Below are positions 1-9,168 of a stretch of DNA of 64,000 nt, one piece after another. The DNA comes from Salinispora pacifica CNR114. GTDB taxonomy: Bacteria; Actinomycetota; Actinomycetes; Mycobacteriales; Micromonosporaceae. The notes under the pieces are model-generated. The model saw nothing but the letters and a program-made list of their open reading frames with translations. It searched no databases and was not told the DNA's origin. Position numbers and translations under genes: made by a program. The stretch's first letter is position 1. Every line of letters starts with the position of its first letter. The stretch covers positions 1-64,000 of the forward strand of contig NZ_AZWO01000025.1 of NCBI RefSeq assembly GCF_000514775.1, given 5' to 3'.

Positions 1-1
1 G

Positions 2-232
2 CAGGGCCTGTTCCAGCAGCGTCCGTCGTCTGGTTGGGGCACGGTGGAGCAGATCACCGACCCCGCCTACTCCACCACCGCCTTCCTCAACGGCCTCAAG
101 CAGGTCGAGGGCTGGCAGGACATGCCCCTGACCGAAGCCGCCCAGAAGGTGCAGGTGTCGGCGTACCCGTTCCACTACGCCCAGTGGGAGACCCAGGCCG
201 CCGACCTGGTGGCCGAGCACTGGGCCAGCTGA
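2..232 (+). CDS. C-terminal end of a secreted cell-wall hydrolase-like protein (partial)
   Basis: Only the last 76 codons are inside the window; the frame is open to the left edge and ends at TGA 230-232. The visible part contains GLFQQRPSSGWGT followed by an alanine/glutamine-rich helical stretch ending in AEHWAS. This GLFQQRP...GWG signature is a recurrent C-terminal module of actinobacterial exported peptidase/NlpC- or M23-type proteins, where it follows or precedes the catalytic domain. The catalytic part is not visible, so the enzyme class is inferred from the module alone. A strong hairpin lies 60 bases downstream. Confidence 0.6.
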   Translation, partial: QGLFQQRPSSGWGTVEQITDPAYSTTAFLNGLKQVEGWQDMPLTEAAQKVQVSAYPFHYAQWETQAADLVAEHWAS

Positions 233-293
233 CCCCACCCGCACCACCCACAAACAAACCCCCGCAGACCTGACCCACACAAGGGGGAAAGAA

Positions 294-332
294 ACTGTTG
301 GCCGGCACCCGAACCGGGTGCCGGCCAACAGT
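294..332 (+). terminator. Strong hairpin terminator
   Basis: A perfect 18-bp inverted repeat (arm 294-311, second arm 315-332) has a 3-base loop. It sits between the partial gene ending at 232 and the GNAT gene starting at 465, and there is no clear T-run after it, as is common for actinomycete terminators. Confidence 0.8.
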
Positions 333-464
333 CGTCTCGCTGCCGCCGATGATCGTGCGGGATCCGGAGCGATCTCGTACAACGGTCTGCTGAGCGTCCG
401 GCGTGTGCGGAGTCACTTCCCCGCAAGCGACCGCGAGCGATCATCTGACGGTAGAACGTAAGGC

Positions 465-1778
465 ATGAGTAGCCGAGGCGATCATTACGGGATTCGGCGC
501 GGTCGCGAGTCGGACGTCGATCAGCTCGCCCGCCTGCAGGCGGCCGTTCAACTGCAGGCGGCAACCGGCGGAGAACCACACGCGGGGATCACCGCATGGG
601 TTCACGATCTGCTGAGCGGGCATCCTTCGGTCACACCTGACGACTTCCTGGTCGTGGAGGACACCACCACCGGCCGGCTGGCGGCCAGTTTGGTCGGTCT
701 TCGTCAGGAGTGGAACCTGGCCGGGATTCGGCTGCCGGTGATTCAGGTCGAGTTGGTGGGCACGGCACCGGAGCATCGCGGGAACCAGCTCACCGAACGG
801 CTACTCGCCGCGCTGCACGACCGCTGCGCGACCGAACGCGTGCCACTCCAGATCGTCGAAGGGATTCCCCACTTCTACCGTCGGTTTGGCTACGACTACG
901 CGCTGACCCACGGCGGTGCACCCACGGTGCCCGCCACCGCCCTACCGGACGCCTACCCGGGGCCCTGGACCGTCCGTCCCGCCACCGCGGCCGACGCGGA
1001 CGCCCTCGCCCGCCTCGACCGACGGCAGGTGGACGGGGATGCTCTGGTCTGCCCACGCGACGCCGCCGCCTGGCGGTACGAGATCGTGGGCCGCCGGGCG
1101 GAGGCTCTCGTTCGCCGCGAGGTCGCCGTACTGCTGCGCGACGAGCAGGTCCAGGGGTATCTGGTGCACAGCACCGCGCTCTCCGCGGCGGGAGAGCTGA
1201 CGGTGCTCGCCGCGACCTGCGAGCCTGCCGGGCGCTGGCCGGAGGCCGCCGCCGCGACGTACGCCTATCTCGGCCGGGTCGGTCGGCGCTACGCCACGAC
1301 GGCCCAGCACCCGTTCCACGCGGTGCGTCTGTTGCTCGATCCGGACCACCTCCTGGCCCGGATCGGGCCCACCGGGATACCAACGCGCCCCAGGGCCTGG
1401 TATGCCCGAACCGGCGACCCGGTCGAGTTGCTCGCCCACCTCGCCCCGCTGCTACGCCGCCGTTGGCAGTCAGCCGATCTGCGTTGGCCCGAGTCCACGC
1501 TCGTGATTGACACCTACACCGCGAGCGCTCACCTCGAGTTCGACGACGGTGAACTAATGGCGATGACGGCGAGACGGAGCACGATCGGTCCGAGCTCCGA
1601 CGCGAGCCATCATGCCGCCATTCCACCAGGTGCCCTGCTGCACCTCGCCGTTGGTCACCGCACCCTGCCTGAGGTGCTCGATGCCTGGCCGGACGCCGCC
1701 GTGCGCGACGGCCTCACCGAGCAGTTCCTGACAGCCGCGTTCCCGCGCGTACCGGTGCGGGTCTGGCCGTGTAACTGA
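465..1778 (+). CDS. GNAT-family N-acetyltransferase, Eis-like layout
   Basis: The predicted protein has 437 residues and would transfer an acetyl group from acetyl-CoA to an amine; the substrate is unknown. The acetyl-CoA loop is visible as GTAPEHRGNQL near residue 105. A second, weaker GNAT-like half begins near residue 165 (WTVRPATAADADAL). The last ~100 residues form an alpha/beta tail like the sterol-carrier fold found in Eis-type enhanced-survival acetyltransferases. The length (about 400-440) also fits the Eis group. ATG 465 is preceded by a short purine-poor leader. The gene stands alone after the hairpin at 294-332, with no partner on the same strand. Confidence 0.75.
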   Translation: MSSRGDHYGIRRGRESDVDQLARLQAAVQLQAATGGEPHAGITAWVHDLLSGHPSVTPDDFLVVEDTTTGRLAASLVGLRQEWNLAGIRLPVIQVELVGTAPEHRGNQLTERLLAALHDRCATERVPLQIVEGIPHFYRRFGYDYALTHGGAPTVPATALPDAYPGPWTVRPATAADADALARLDRRQVDGDALVCPRDAAAWRYEIVGRRAEALVRREVAVLLRDEQVQGYLVHSTALSAAGELTVLAATCEPAGRWPEAAAATYAYLGRVGRRYATTAQHPFHAVRLLLDPDHLLARIGPTGIPTRPRAWYARTGDPVELLAHLAPLLRRRWQSADLRWPESTLVIDTYTASAHLEFDDGELMAMTARRSTIGPSSDASHHAAIPPGALLHLAVGHRTLPEVLDAWPDAAVRDGLTEQFLTAAFPRVPVRVWPCN

Positions 1779-2023
1779 CGGGCCACGATCCTTAGCCGCG
1801 TTGTGCCAGATCACACGCTAATTCTGCCTCGCGTGTCTTCGATCCAGGCGTCTGGTGTGGCTGCGGTGGCGTGACAGTTCGGGGTCATCGACGGCCGGTC
1901 TCCCGGCGGCGGGACGGCCAAGTGCTTCGCCTACAACAGGGCAGCTCCCGGCCGCGCGGGATGTGCGAGCACGTTCAGGCTGTGCGGTGCGTCGATCAGG
2001 ACGAGTGCGACGACGACGAGGGC

Positions 2024-2869
2024 TCAGCAGGAGCCGTACCGGTAGGTGCCGCTGCCGGGCGCGGTGACGCCGACGTCGCGGCGGACGACCGAGACCTCGT
2101 CACCGACCGCTGAGCACGCCTTCGCGAACGCACTGTCGGTGTACTCGATGACAATGACGTTGTCGCCGTACACGCCGGTGAAGTAGTCACACTCGTTGTA
2201 GCGCCCACACTCCTCGGCGATGGCGAAGTCGAGTCCGGCGTTCCTGCCACGCGTACCGAGGTCGGTGGTGTTCTTTTGCCCGATGGCGAGCCCTGCATCG
2301 TGGGCGTGTGGCGCCAGCAACTCCAGGTAGGCGATCGCGTCATGGATGGCGAGCAGGCCCTCAGACCGCTCGTACGAGTCGATATTATCTGGTTCGATCG
2401 CCTGGTAGCCGGCCCGCGCGCAGCCGTCGAACCAGTTCTGGACGATACCCGCGATTGCCGCACGTTTGGCCGAGGTCGATATATCGAGCAGAATTTCGTT
2501 CCAGTCGCCATCAACGACGTAGTTTCCGTCGGAGTCGCGGAGCAGGAGGTCATCGTGCTGACTCTGCCACCAGTCAACCTCGTTGGGCTGCACCTGGAAC
2601 GCGTTGACGTAGCAGATGTTGTAGAGGTTGGCGGCGATCGGATCCTGTCGGTCGCGGCTTACGACCCGCACCCCGGGTGGGGGCGGGTAGGCAGCGCCGA
2701 TTTGATAGTCAAATTTCGCATTGACCGGTGGTAAGACCGTGGTGGAGGCGGTCGGCACGACTGGGGCGGGTGCCGGGTCGTTGTGCGCATAGACCCCGAC
2801 CGAGACTGTGAGTGCGGTAGCGGTGAGCACGGTGCATGCGGCAAGCATCGACCGGGTGAAACTAGCCAT
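2024..2869 (-). CDS. Secreted GH114-like endo-alpha-1,4-polygalactosaminidase family protein
   Basis: The protein has 281 residues from ATG 2869, which has a GGAG box seven bases upstream; a longer frame exists but lacks a ribosome site. An N-terminal signal peptide (residues 1-27, hydrophobic LTATALTVSVGVYA) precedes a TIM-barrel-like domain. Typical family motifs are visible: FDYQIG, ICYVNAFQ, DWNEILLDI, EPDNIDSY and IGQKNTTDL. These match the GH114/TM1410-type glycosidase fold, whose characterised members cut galactosaminogalactan-like polymers. The acidic residues in EPDN and in DWNEILLD are candidate catalytic positions. It probably acts outside the cell. The substrate is inferred only from the family. 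Confidence 0.8.
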   Translation of the reverse strand: MASFTRSMLAACTVLTATALTVSVGVYAHNDPAPAPVVPTASTTVLPPVNAKFDYQIGAAYPPPPGVRVVSRDRQDPIAANLYNICYVNAFQVQPNEVDWWQSQHDDLLLRDSDGNYVVDGDWNEILLDISTSAKRAAIAGIVQNWFDGCARAGYQAIEPDNIDSYERSEGLLAIHDAIAYLELLAPHAHDAGLAIGQKNTTDLGTRGRNAGLDFAIAEECGRYNECDYFTGVYGDNVIVIEYTDSAFAKACSAVGDEVSVVRRDVGVTAPGSGTYRYGSC

Positions 2870-3153
2870 TGAACAACTCCAGGGAAGGGCTATGCCGGGG
2901 CGCCTGGTCGCGGGCGGGATAGTTCGGCAAGCCCAACCCGACTGCCCGGCACGAACGTTGCTACCCACCAAACTCCGCTGACAAGCCAACGTCAATGGCC
3001 GTTTATACCCTCATCCGATGACACAACAGGCACAGGTGGAGTTCCTCGCCGCGATCGCCGCCACGCCCGCTGCTGTCGGAAGTCACCCCAAGCGTGGGGG
3101 GCGAGAGCAGCACGCCGTTTCTACGGTCGGTCGGTGACGGCCGTGGACGCGAA

Positions 3154-3190
3154 CCCACCGGCTGGGCGCTACTGACGCTCAGCCGGTGGG
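3154..3190. terminator. Hairpin between two convergent ends
   Basis: A 15-bp inverted repeat with one mismatch (arms 3154-3168 and 3176-3190) lies eleven bases beyond the stop codon of the DUF4360-like gene at 3202 and probably ends its transcript. Confidence 0.7.
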
Positions 3191-3201
3191 CTCGTCCTGT
3201 C

Positions 3202-3846
3202 TTACGGGCAGGTCTTCCAGGCCAGGTTGTAGGTGGTGGAGATGGCCCCGTCGGTCGAGTCCATCGTCATGAAACTCGTTGTGGTGCTGGTGTCCGAGGT
3301 GCCGGCGAGCGCCCAGAGCTCCGTGTTGATGTTGAAGTTGCGGAACTCGCCGCACGGGTGCCAGACCAGCGAGGCGACGTCTGTGACGTCGGTGGCCTGC
3401 CAGTTGTCCACCATCGGACCGTCGAAGATGTGGGTCTTGTAGGCGGTGGGTGACATTCCCTGGAAGTAGTAGTTTGCCCGCTCCACGCCGGACGCCCCGT
3501 CCGCCAGGGCGGCGAAGCCGCGGTAGTCAGCCTGGGCCACCGCGTAGGTGAAGCCCTGCGGGACGTGAACCCGTAGGTTGAGCTGGCAATTGCGGCGCCA
3601 GTCGGTCGGCTCCGCCCCGACCCCGACCTGGGCCATGAATGCGCTGTAGGTGACCGTGAATGCGGTGTTGTCGACCGACATGGCGGTGGCGGCAGTGCCG
3701 GCCGGGCAGCCAGAGCCATTGACAGTCACCAGATCGATGACGATCTGACCTGGGGGTGGGGTCGAGGGCTCGGGGAAGTCCACCACCGGGTTCGTGGGAG
3801 CCAGCAGGGAGAGGATCATGCCTCCGGTTGCGAGCCAACTGAACAT
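3202..3846 (-). CDS. Secreted DUF4360-like protein
   Basis: The protein has 214 residues from ATG 3846 (GGAAGGA six bases upstream; the longer frame has no such site). After a short signal peptide it shows the hallmarks of the DUF4360 family: an early GCPAGTAATA segment, CQLNLRVHVPQGF, a tyrosine-rich YRGFAAL...RANYYFQG core, and a C-terminal cysteine pair (CGEFRNFNIN and a terminal AWKTCP). Conserved cysteines fit an exported, disulfide-bonded protein. Function is unknown in the family; several homologues are extracellular proteins of streptomycetes and fungi. It faces the GH114-like gene on the same strand but is separated from it by a hairpin. Confidence 0.85.
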   Translation of the reverse strand: MFSWLATGGMILSLLAPTNPVVDFPEPSTPPPGQIVIDLVTVNGSGCPAGTAATAMSVDNTAFTVTYSAFMAQVGVGAEPTDWRRNCQLNLRVHVPQGFTYAVAQADYRGFAALADGASGVERANYYFQGMSPTAYKTHIFDGPMVDNWQATDVTDVASLVWHPCGEFRNFNINTELWALAGTSDTSTTTSFMTMDSTDGAISTTYNLAWKTCP

Positions 3847-4267
3847 GAAAATCCTTCCTGTACGCCTCGGTGCGTGAGCGGCGGTACCGGCTGGCGCTGG
3901 ACCGTCCGGGACTTGGGAGGAAGACAGAGTTCGTGCCGAAGGGCGGTGGTGGGGAGGGTTTGGAGGGCCAGCCGGACCGCGCACATGAGGATACGGGCGC
4001 CTCGGCGAGGAGCTAGCGTCACATCAGTGACCATTGCCCAATTAATGCATATTGATGTCCTGGCGCATCCGCTCGCCGTCGTGTCACTCGACAATACGAG
4101 AGGTCGGACGCTATGTCGCTGCCATGCTGGTAAGGCGGATTCGACCGATAGATTCCTCATTGCACTTTGCGAAATGATACATAATTTCGTTACGGCTGGC
4201 CGCTTGACGCGGCCGGTGGCTGACTCGGGGGTCTTCTCAGCCGCGCACGCCACCAGCGGGGGACTCG
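3847..4267. other. Intergenic stretch, no gene recognised
   Basis: About 420 bases with a locally AT-rich patch near 4030-4060 (attaatgcat) and 4170-4190, which could hold the promoter of the minus-strand DUF4360-like gene. Open frames across it show no family signature and no ribosome site, so none is called. Confidence 0.5.
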
Positions 4268-4492
4268 CTATCCGGGCTGCTCTCGCCGCCGTGCGTGAGT
4301 GCCGCAGTCCGCTGACCGAGCGGCGCGGCAGACGACTTCACCGCGCTGGCCCGCCGGCTTCGCAGCGCGATCACCGCCAGCTGGTGGGGTAGGTCCTGCC
4401 GGTTGTCCGAAGCCATCGGCCGCCAGCGCGGTGCACCCTGTTGCCACCGCCAGGATGCCAGCTGCGACCAGGCTGATTCGTTGCAGGGGCAT
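4268..4492 (-). CDS. Small lipoprotein-like protein, possibly frameshifted
   Basis: ATG 4492 lies eight bases after the stop of the hydrolase gene on the same strand. The first 20 residues form a lipoprotein-like signal (ISLVAAGILAVATGC) with a cysteine at position 20. The rest of this frame is proline/arginine-rich and implausible, whereas the next frame reads QDLPHQLAVIALRSRR and looks more protein-like. A one-base indel near 4410 may therefore have broken the gene. No family is recognised. Confidence 0.35.
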   Translation of the reverse strand: MPLQRISLVAAGILAVATGCTALAADGFGQPAGPTPPAGGDRAAKPAGQRGEVVCRAARSADCGTHARRREQPG

Positions 4493-4500
4493 GGCTCGGC

Positions 4501-5337
4501 CTACGCGGTCAACTGCTCGCGGAAGAAGGCGACGGCCGCGCTGGCGAGGCGGCTGCGGACCCGATCCGCGCCCGGCGTGTCCCGCACGAACACATAGTGG
4601 CCGGCCGACGGGTCGGCGCAGTGCTCGGTGGCACCAGGAATCAAGGAAGCGTAGTGCAGTGCGTTGGTCTCGGCCGGGGTCTGGTCGTCCTCGCCGGTCC
4701 ACCAGATCGACACCGGCGTCGTGATGCCCCGCAGGCTGGTGGAGGTGAGTAGTTGGCCCTGCGCCGGGCAGATGAGAAGACCGGCGGTCACGCGGCGGTC
4801 AGCGTAGTCCTCGCCGGATTCGCTGATCCACGCGGCGATGTCATCGGCACCGATCCGGTCGGACAGTTCGTCGATCAGCGTCGGGTACTCCGGAGGTGAC
4901 GGCACCGTCACTCGTCTGGTGGCGATAGCGCCGAACACGTCGGCGTCGATTCGGGCGCCAAGCATCGCGGCGGCGGTATATCCGCCGAGCGAGAAGCCGG
5001 CGACGCCAACGGGACCGCCGTCGGCGAGGTGGTCCAGCACCACCGAAAGGTCTTGGGGGCGGTCCCACCAACGCGCGAAAGCTTCGGCATGGTAGCCGCC
5101 ACGATGGCTGTTGCCGTGATGGTCGACGCCGATTACCCGCAGGCCAGCCGAGGCCAGCGGCTCGGCCAGCCAGGACAGGTCGAGGGCGCAGCCGCCGGTA
5201 CCGTGCGAGAGCAGGACGGTGCCACCGGTCGTCGCGGCGGCTGCCGACCACACGTAGGTCACGACCGGCCGTGGGCCGCCCGTACCCCAGGCTTCTCGTC
5301 GGGGATCTGTCAGCACGCGGACGTCCGGTGAGGCCAT
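4501..5337 (-). CDS. Alpha/beta hydrolase (dienelactone hydrolase/acetylhydrolase-like)
   Basis: The protein has 278 residues from ATG 5337. The nucleophile elbow GFSLGG places the catalytic serine at residue 116, the oxyanion region is SHGTGG, the acid is probably in TGEDDQT and the histidine in SAGHYVF near residue 250. The layout resembles bacterial platelet-activating-factor acetylhydrolase/dienelactone-hydrolase relatives. There is no signal peptide, so it is cytoplasmic. The substrate is unknown. It shares its strand with the methyltransferase at 5391-6077 with a 53-base gap and may be co-transcribed with it. An upstream TTG at 5364 is possible but has no better ribosome site. Confidence 0.75.
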   Translation of the reverse strand: MASPDVRVLTDPRREAWGTGGPRPVVTYVWSAAAATTGGTVLLSHGTGGCALDLSWLAEPLASAGLRVIGVDHHGNSHRGGYHAEAFARWWDRPQDLSVVLDHLADGGPVGVAGFSLGGYTAAAMLGARIDADVFGAIATRRVTVPSPPEYPTLIDELSDRIGADDIAAWISESGEDYADRRVTAGLLICPAQGQLLTSTSLRGITTPVSIWWTGEDDQTPAETNALHYASLIPGATEHCADPSAGHYVFVRDTPGADRVRSRLASAAVAFFREQLTA

Positions 5338-5390
5338 ATCGAAACTATGGCAGGGGCCCGCCAACGCCCGGATCCGCCGTTCAGGACGAG

Positions 5391-6077
5391 CTATCGGTGG
5401 GCGACGTCGGACAGCCCGGTGGACAGCAGCAGCTGGGTAGCCCGGGCCGGGCGGCCGTTCATGGTGGCCACGGAGACCTCGCGGGTGGCGACCCGGTCGA
5501 AGTCGACGAACAGGTCATCCAACCAGTCCGCCGTGTGGTGCCGGCACACCGCCCCGTCGTCGGTTTCGAACACCCCATAGCTGCCGTACGTCGCGGCGAA
5601 CTGCTGATACCGAGAACGATTACGTTGATCCGCCTGCAGGCACAGGTCGCTGAGGTAGAGGAGTCCACCGGGCCGCAGAACCCGGCGCAGCTCGGCCACC
5701 AGCTTTCGCTGCCCGGCGTCGCTCGGCAGGCACGTCAACACCGCGAACAGCAGTATCAGGTCAACACTGCTGTCCGGGTGGTCCAGCCGGGGAGGAGCGT
5801 CGAGAACAGTGAACCGCGCCCCCGGCTGCTGCGCACGTGCGCGGGCGACGAGATTGGGAGCGACATCCACCCCTTCGACGTTGTCGAAACCCCACTCGGC
5901 GAGTTGTCCCGCGAGTCGTCCGTAGCCGCACCCGTAGTCGAGGATGCGCGCCTGGCGATCGAGGCCCTCCAGCCATGAGGGCTCAACCGGATGCCCGAAG
6001 GTCTTCGACGCCCCGGTGGAGTTCCAGTACCCCAGTTGATTGTCAAGATCCACCATGGCGATGAGCGTTTCACCCAT
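5391..6077 (-). CDS. Class I SAM-dependent methyltransferase
   Basis: The protein has 228 residues. The SAM-binding motif I is ILDYGCGYGRLAG near residue 45, followed by an acidic residue in VEGVDVAPN and a motif LRRVLRPGGLLYLSD typical of Methyltransf_11/25-type enzymes. The N-terminal NQLGYWNSTGASKTFGHP stretch occurs in a subgroup of small-molecule or unknown methyltransferases. The substrate is not identifiable. It precedes the hydrolase at 4501-5337 on the same strand. Confidence 0.8.
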   Translation of the reverse strand: MGETLIAMVDLDNQLGYWNSTGASKTFGHPVEPSWLEGLDRQARILDYGCGYGRLAGQLAEWGFDNVEGVDVAPNLVARARAQQPGARFTVLDAPPRLDHPDSSVDLILLFAVLTCLPSDAGQRKLVAELRRVLRPGGLLYLSDLCLQADQRNRSRYQQFAATYGSYGVFETDDGAVCRHHTADWLDDLFVDFDRVATREVSVATMNGRPARATQLLLSTGLSDVAHR

Positions 6078-6179
6078 CGCTATGGACGGTCAAGCGCCGT
6101 AGAAGGTCGACCGACGCGAGGGGACAGTCCAAAGTTGTGGCGCCGCCGCTCGGAAGGCGCCACAGCGACCTCATCAGAA

Positions 6180-6962
6180 TCAGTCGAAAGTCTTGGCGAC
6201 CCTCGCATAAGGATCGGCAGAGACGCTCATCGACCCCCGGAAGGGGTCGTCCACCCGCTCGACGACGAATATCAGCAGGGAAATCATGGCCGCGGTCGCG
6301 GAGACCAATACCAGGGAGGCGTGCCGGGTCCGGGTCGGGATGAGGCAGGACAGAAAGATGATGAACACACCGCCGACCAGGAGCGTGAACCAGAGCGTCG
6401 GGGGGAGAGCGGCGGTGCTGAAGGTGCTTCGAATCTGGCGGGACTTGCTCCAATCCTCGAACTCCGACTGGGCGAGGCCACTCAACTCCTGCTCCTTGTC
6501 AGAATCCGGTGTGAAATTCAGAAGGGTACGCCAGATCCGCTCCTCGAGTTCGCGGTCTCCGTCCACCTCGTCGCCGCGTTGGTAGGTCGGCCACGCTTCG
6601 TTGACCATGTAGTCGACATACTCGTTCAACAGGCCCTCCAGCTCGCCGCGGGTGGGCTCCGGATACTCGGACACGACGTTGTGTAGTGCCTTCAGGTCCG
6701 CCGCCTCAGTTGCGACCGCCGCGCCAGCCTGCGAGTACGTCCCGTACACCGTCAGGGCGGTCAGGACGAGCAGAAGCGCGTAGAGGGTGCCGGTGACCGA
6801 GACCGTGTGGGTGATGAGATCCAACCACTTCGGCTCAGCACCGGACAGTCGCTTGGCTCGGCCCCGCAGCAGCCAGATGCCCAGCGCGCCGACAATGAGA
6901 AATACTGCCAAGAATATGAGGAAAATGAGCCAACCTGGCGCAAGATGATTCCAGCTCCACAT
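6180..6962 (-). CDS. DUF4239-like integral membrane protein
   Basis: The protein has 260 residues from ATG 6962 with a GGGAG box eight bases upstream. Four hydrophobic segments are visible: two near the N-terminus (LIFLIFLAVFLIVGALGIWL and a second around residues 55-80) and two near the C-terminus (WFTLLVGGVFIIFLSCL and a following LVLVSATAAMISLLIFVV). A long soluble acidic region of about 100 residues lies between them. This is the arrangement of DUF4239/bestrophin-like proteins. No function is known. It stands alone. Confidence 0.75.
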   Translation of the reverse strand: MWSWNHLAPGWLIFLIFLAVFLIVGALGIWLLRGRAKRLSGAEPKWLDLITHTVSVTGTLYALLLVLTALTVYGTYSQAGAAVATEAADLKALHNVVSEYPEPTRGELEGLLNEYVDYMVNEAWPTYQRGDEVDGDRELEERIWRTLLNFTPDSDKEQELSGLAQSEFEDWSKSRQIRSTFSTAALPPTLWFTLLVGGVFIIFLSCLIPTRTRHASLVLVSATAAMISLLIFVVERVDDPFRGSMSVSADPYARVAKTFD

Positions 6963-7207
6963 GTGGCCACTCCCTGTCGCGGAATATGAATCCCTCGAAG
7001 GTTCACCAAAACCTTCGCCTACTGCACGCCACCGCAGCCGGCTTCCGGTAGCCACCTGAAGGGAGGCAGACGGAGTGCATCGACGGCCGGCCGCCGTGCG
7101 GCGAGCGTAGGACTGGCATTCGGCGAGAGCAAGGACGTGGCCCGGTTACCGCTGGGCCGCGCGAGTCGGAGGTGATGGCACACCAGGGCGGGCCGGTGCG
7201 GCACCAT

Positions 7208-7411
7208 TTACCGCTGCGGGAACCCAGCTTTCGTCTCGGCCAGGAAGTCCGTCCAGGCGGCGCGACCGAAGACGAGGGCCGGACCGTTCGGGTCATTACT
7301 GTCCCGGCATGCCACCGCATCATCGAGCGCAGCGACTTCGACACACTGACCATTCCCGCTCGATCGGCTGCCCTTCATCCAGTGGGCCTGGGCCAGGTTG
7401 GCGGGGGCCAT
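7208..7411 (-). CDS. DUF397 family protein
   Basis: The protein has 67 residues with a near-perfect AAGGAGGT ribosome site five bases before ATG 7411. It carries the DUF397 signature: WMKGSRSSGNGQCVEVA, then a central VACRDSNDPNGP and the terminal WTDFLAETKAGF. DUF397 proteins are small partners of neighbouring XRE-type regulators in actinomycetes (for example in BldB/AbaA-like and WhiJ-like pairs), where the pair behaves like a toxin-antitoxin-style switch. Here the regulator immediately upstream is broken, so this is probably an orphan partner. Confidence 0.9.
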   Translation of the reverse strand: MAPANLAQAHWMKGSRSSGNGQCVEVAALDDAVACRDSNDPNGPALVFGRAAWTDFLAETKAGFPQR

Positions 7412-7429
7412 CCGGTACCTCCTTGAGTG

Positions 7430-8290
7430 CTGAACGCAGCGGCTTGTCCGCTGATCAGCTTGATCGAGCTGGCGGGGCCCAACGCGGTAGCACGGAGGTG
7501 CTCGAACGTGCTGGCGTAGCGGCGTACATCGGCTTCGCGTTCGAGGAACAGGTCGCCGGCCATGCTGTCGATGTACACCAGGGCGGGGTCGGCAGGATCG
7601 GGGAAGTCCATGACCACGAATGAGCCGGCATGCCGCCGTGGGCTCCACTCGTGAACGGGATGACCTGGAGGGTGATGTTCGGCAGGCTACCTGCCTTCAA
7701 CCAGGGCGTTGAAGTGATCCGCCATGACCTGGGCCCGCCCGCCAGGTGGTGCAGGACGGCCTCGTCGATGATCGCCCAGACCGCAGTGGGTCAGATCAAT
7801 GGAGTGACACCTGACGCTGGAGGCGGGCCTCCAACCGGGTTTGACCTCGGCGTCGCTCGCGAACGGTAGTACTCCACGGATCACCGCGCGGGCGTAGGAC
7901 TCGGTCTGGAGTAAGTCCGGGATGAACAGCGAAATGGAGGTGGTGTACAGCTCGGGTGGTTCCGACTCGTACGTCTGGGGCCACCCCAGCTGGGTGACCT
8001 GCTGGGACAGGGCGATGAGTTGGCTGCGCTGGTCTTCGTCGGTGATGCCGTACGTGTCGAGCATCGTCATCAGGTGCGCCGTTGCGGGCGGACCCGGGCC
8101 GTCTCGATGCGGTAGAGGGGTGGCGGGGTTGATGCTGGTCTGTTCGCCGACCTCTTCGCGAGTGAGGTCAGCTTCGGTGCGGAGTCGGCGTAGTTCTGCC
8201 GCGAGCCGCCGGAGACGCAGGCCACGAAATCGGCAATGGTTTCGTATCTTCAAGGGCCTCGTTGAATCGGCTTCGGAGCTCTCGGTGGGG
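7430..8290 (-). pseudogene. XRE-family regulator with DUF5753 domain, multiply frameshifted
   Basis: The expected protein can be followed across three frames. An HTH start (LRRLRTEADLTREEVGEQT) is followed by a compensating pair of indels around 8070-8110 that garbles the recognition helix, then LMTMLDTYGITDEDQRSQL. The DUF5753 part appears as ELYTTSISLFIPDLLQTESY, shifts again near 7780 (a frame reading IIDEAVLHH overlaps a stop), then shows ITLQVIPFTSGAHGGM and finally DPADPALVYIDSMAGDLFLE in another frame. At least four indels mean it cannot make a normal regulator. Its DUF397 partner directly downstream is intact. Confidence 0.75.
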
Positions 8291-8790
8291 CGTGGTCCGA
8301 AACTCAAGCAGGCAACGTCCGTGGTGGGAGGTTGACTTGGAAGGTGGCGCGGTGGCTTCATCCCCGGTTCTGTTGGTGGTTGCACGCTCGCCCCGAACCC
8401 CAGCGGCATCCAACGACTCGCTGTCGGCTCCGGCTCCGTACAGTGAGCGCATTCGGAGGAAGTAACCGGGCGCCTGCCCGACGTGACGGCTGCGTTGCGT
8501 AATTGCCCGCTACTATCAACGATCATCCGGGCAGCCTGGTCCCTTGTTATGGGTGAAGGGCTTGTCCTGTCTCGCCGTTACCATTAATTCTTGCTCGAAG
8601 AATATCTGCAGTTGGCTCTCCGGTGATCCGGGGGTCGCTGAAGTGTCGCACGGTCGGGGTCTCGTCGGGACCGGCCCTGGTCGGCTGGAGTGGGGCTCGG
8701 TCGGCCGGGTTGACGTGACGTGCGGTGTTGGGGTCTGGCACTCGGCCATCTCCGGTTTGCAGGCCAGGGAGGTGGCGTATGGTCAACATA

Positions 8791-8808
8791 GGCTATCAAG
8801 GTAGCTCT
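8791..8808. promoter_or_regulatory. Imperfect palindrome, probable GntR operator
   Basis: AGGCTATC-AA-GGTAGCTC shares the half-site AGGCTATC with the perfect palindrome at 9777-9800. It sits 77 bases upstream of the small GntR gene at 8885, where autoregulation would be expected. Confidence 0.5.
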
Positions 8809-8884
8809 AGTCAAGCTTCTGGTGCTACCTTGCTCGCGCAGGTTTGCTTGTGATGCAATGGCGGTTGCAGACCAGGGAGATGTA

Positions 8885-9121
8885 ATGCCCACTACCGCCA
8901 AGTGGGTGTGGTTGGCTGACCGCATCCGGGAACAGATTGCATCCGGCGAGCTTGCGCCGGGGGCCAGGCTGCCGTCGATGACGGAGTTCCGTCGTGATTA
9001 CGGCGTGTCTCAGATGGTGGTGCGTAATGCCATACTCGTGTTGAAGTCCGAGGGATTGATCTATGGGGTCCCTGGCGTCGGGGTGTACGTCGCGGATCGC
9101 GATGATGCCCCGTCTGCTTGA
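8885..9121 (+). CDS. Small GntR-family winged-helix regulator
   Basis: The protein has only 78 residues: a GntR winged helix (WVWLADRIREQIASGELAPGARLPS, then a recognition part DYGVSQMVVRNAI and wing GVPGVGVYVADR) with no effector-binding domain. A GGGAGA site lies five to six bases before ATG 8885; the track of the frame extends upstream without one. Such minimal GntR proteins occur in actinomycete mobile or accessory loci as autoregulators. Two related operator-like palindromes, one before this gene and one before the coupled mini-gene run at 9733, suggest that it controls both. Confidence 0.85.
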   Translation: MPTTAKWVWLADRIREQIASGELAPGARLPSMTEFRRDYGVSQMVVRNAILVLKSEGLIYGVPGVGVYVADRDDAPSA

Positions 9122-9168
9122 TCGGCCACGGTGGCCTCGATCGCTCACCACGAGGTCAACGATGACGC

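Noticed and set aside
790..1626. 278-codon minus-strand frame opposite the GNAT gene
   Set aside because: Arg/Pro-rich shadow without motifs; the plus strand shows GNAT motifs.
3874..4392. 172-codon plus-strand frame
   Set aside because: It crosses promoter-like AT-rich DNA and has no motif; probably chance.
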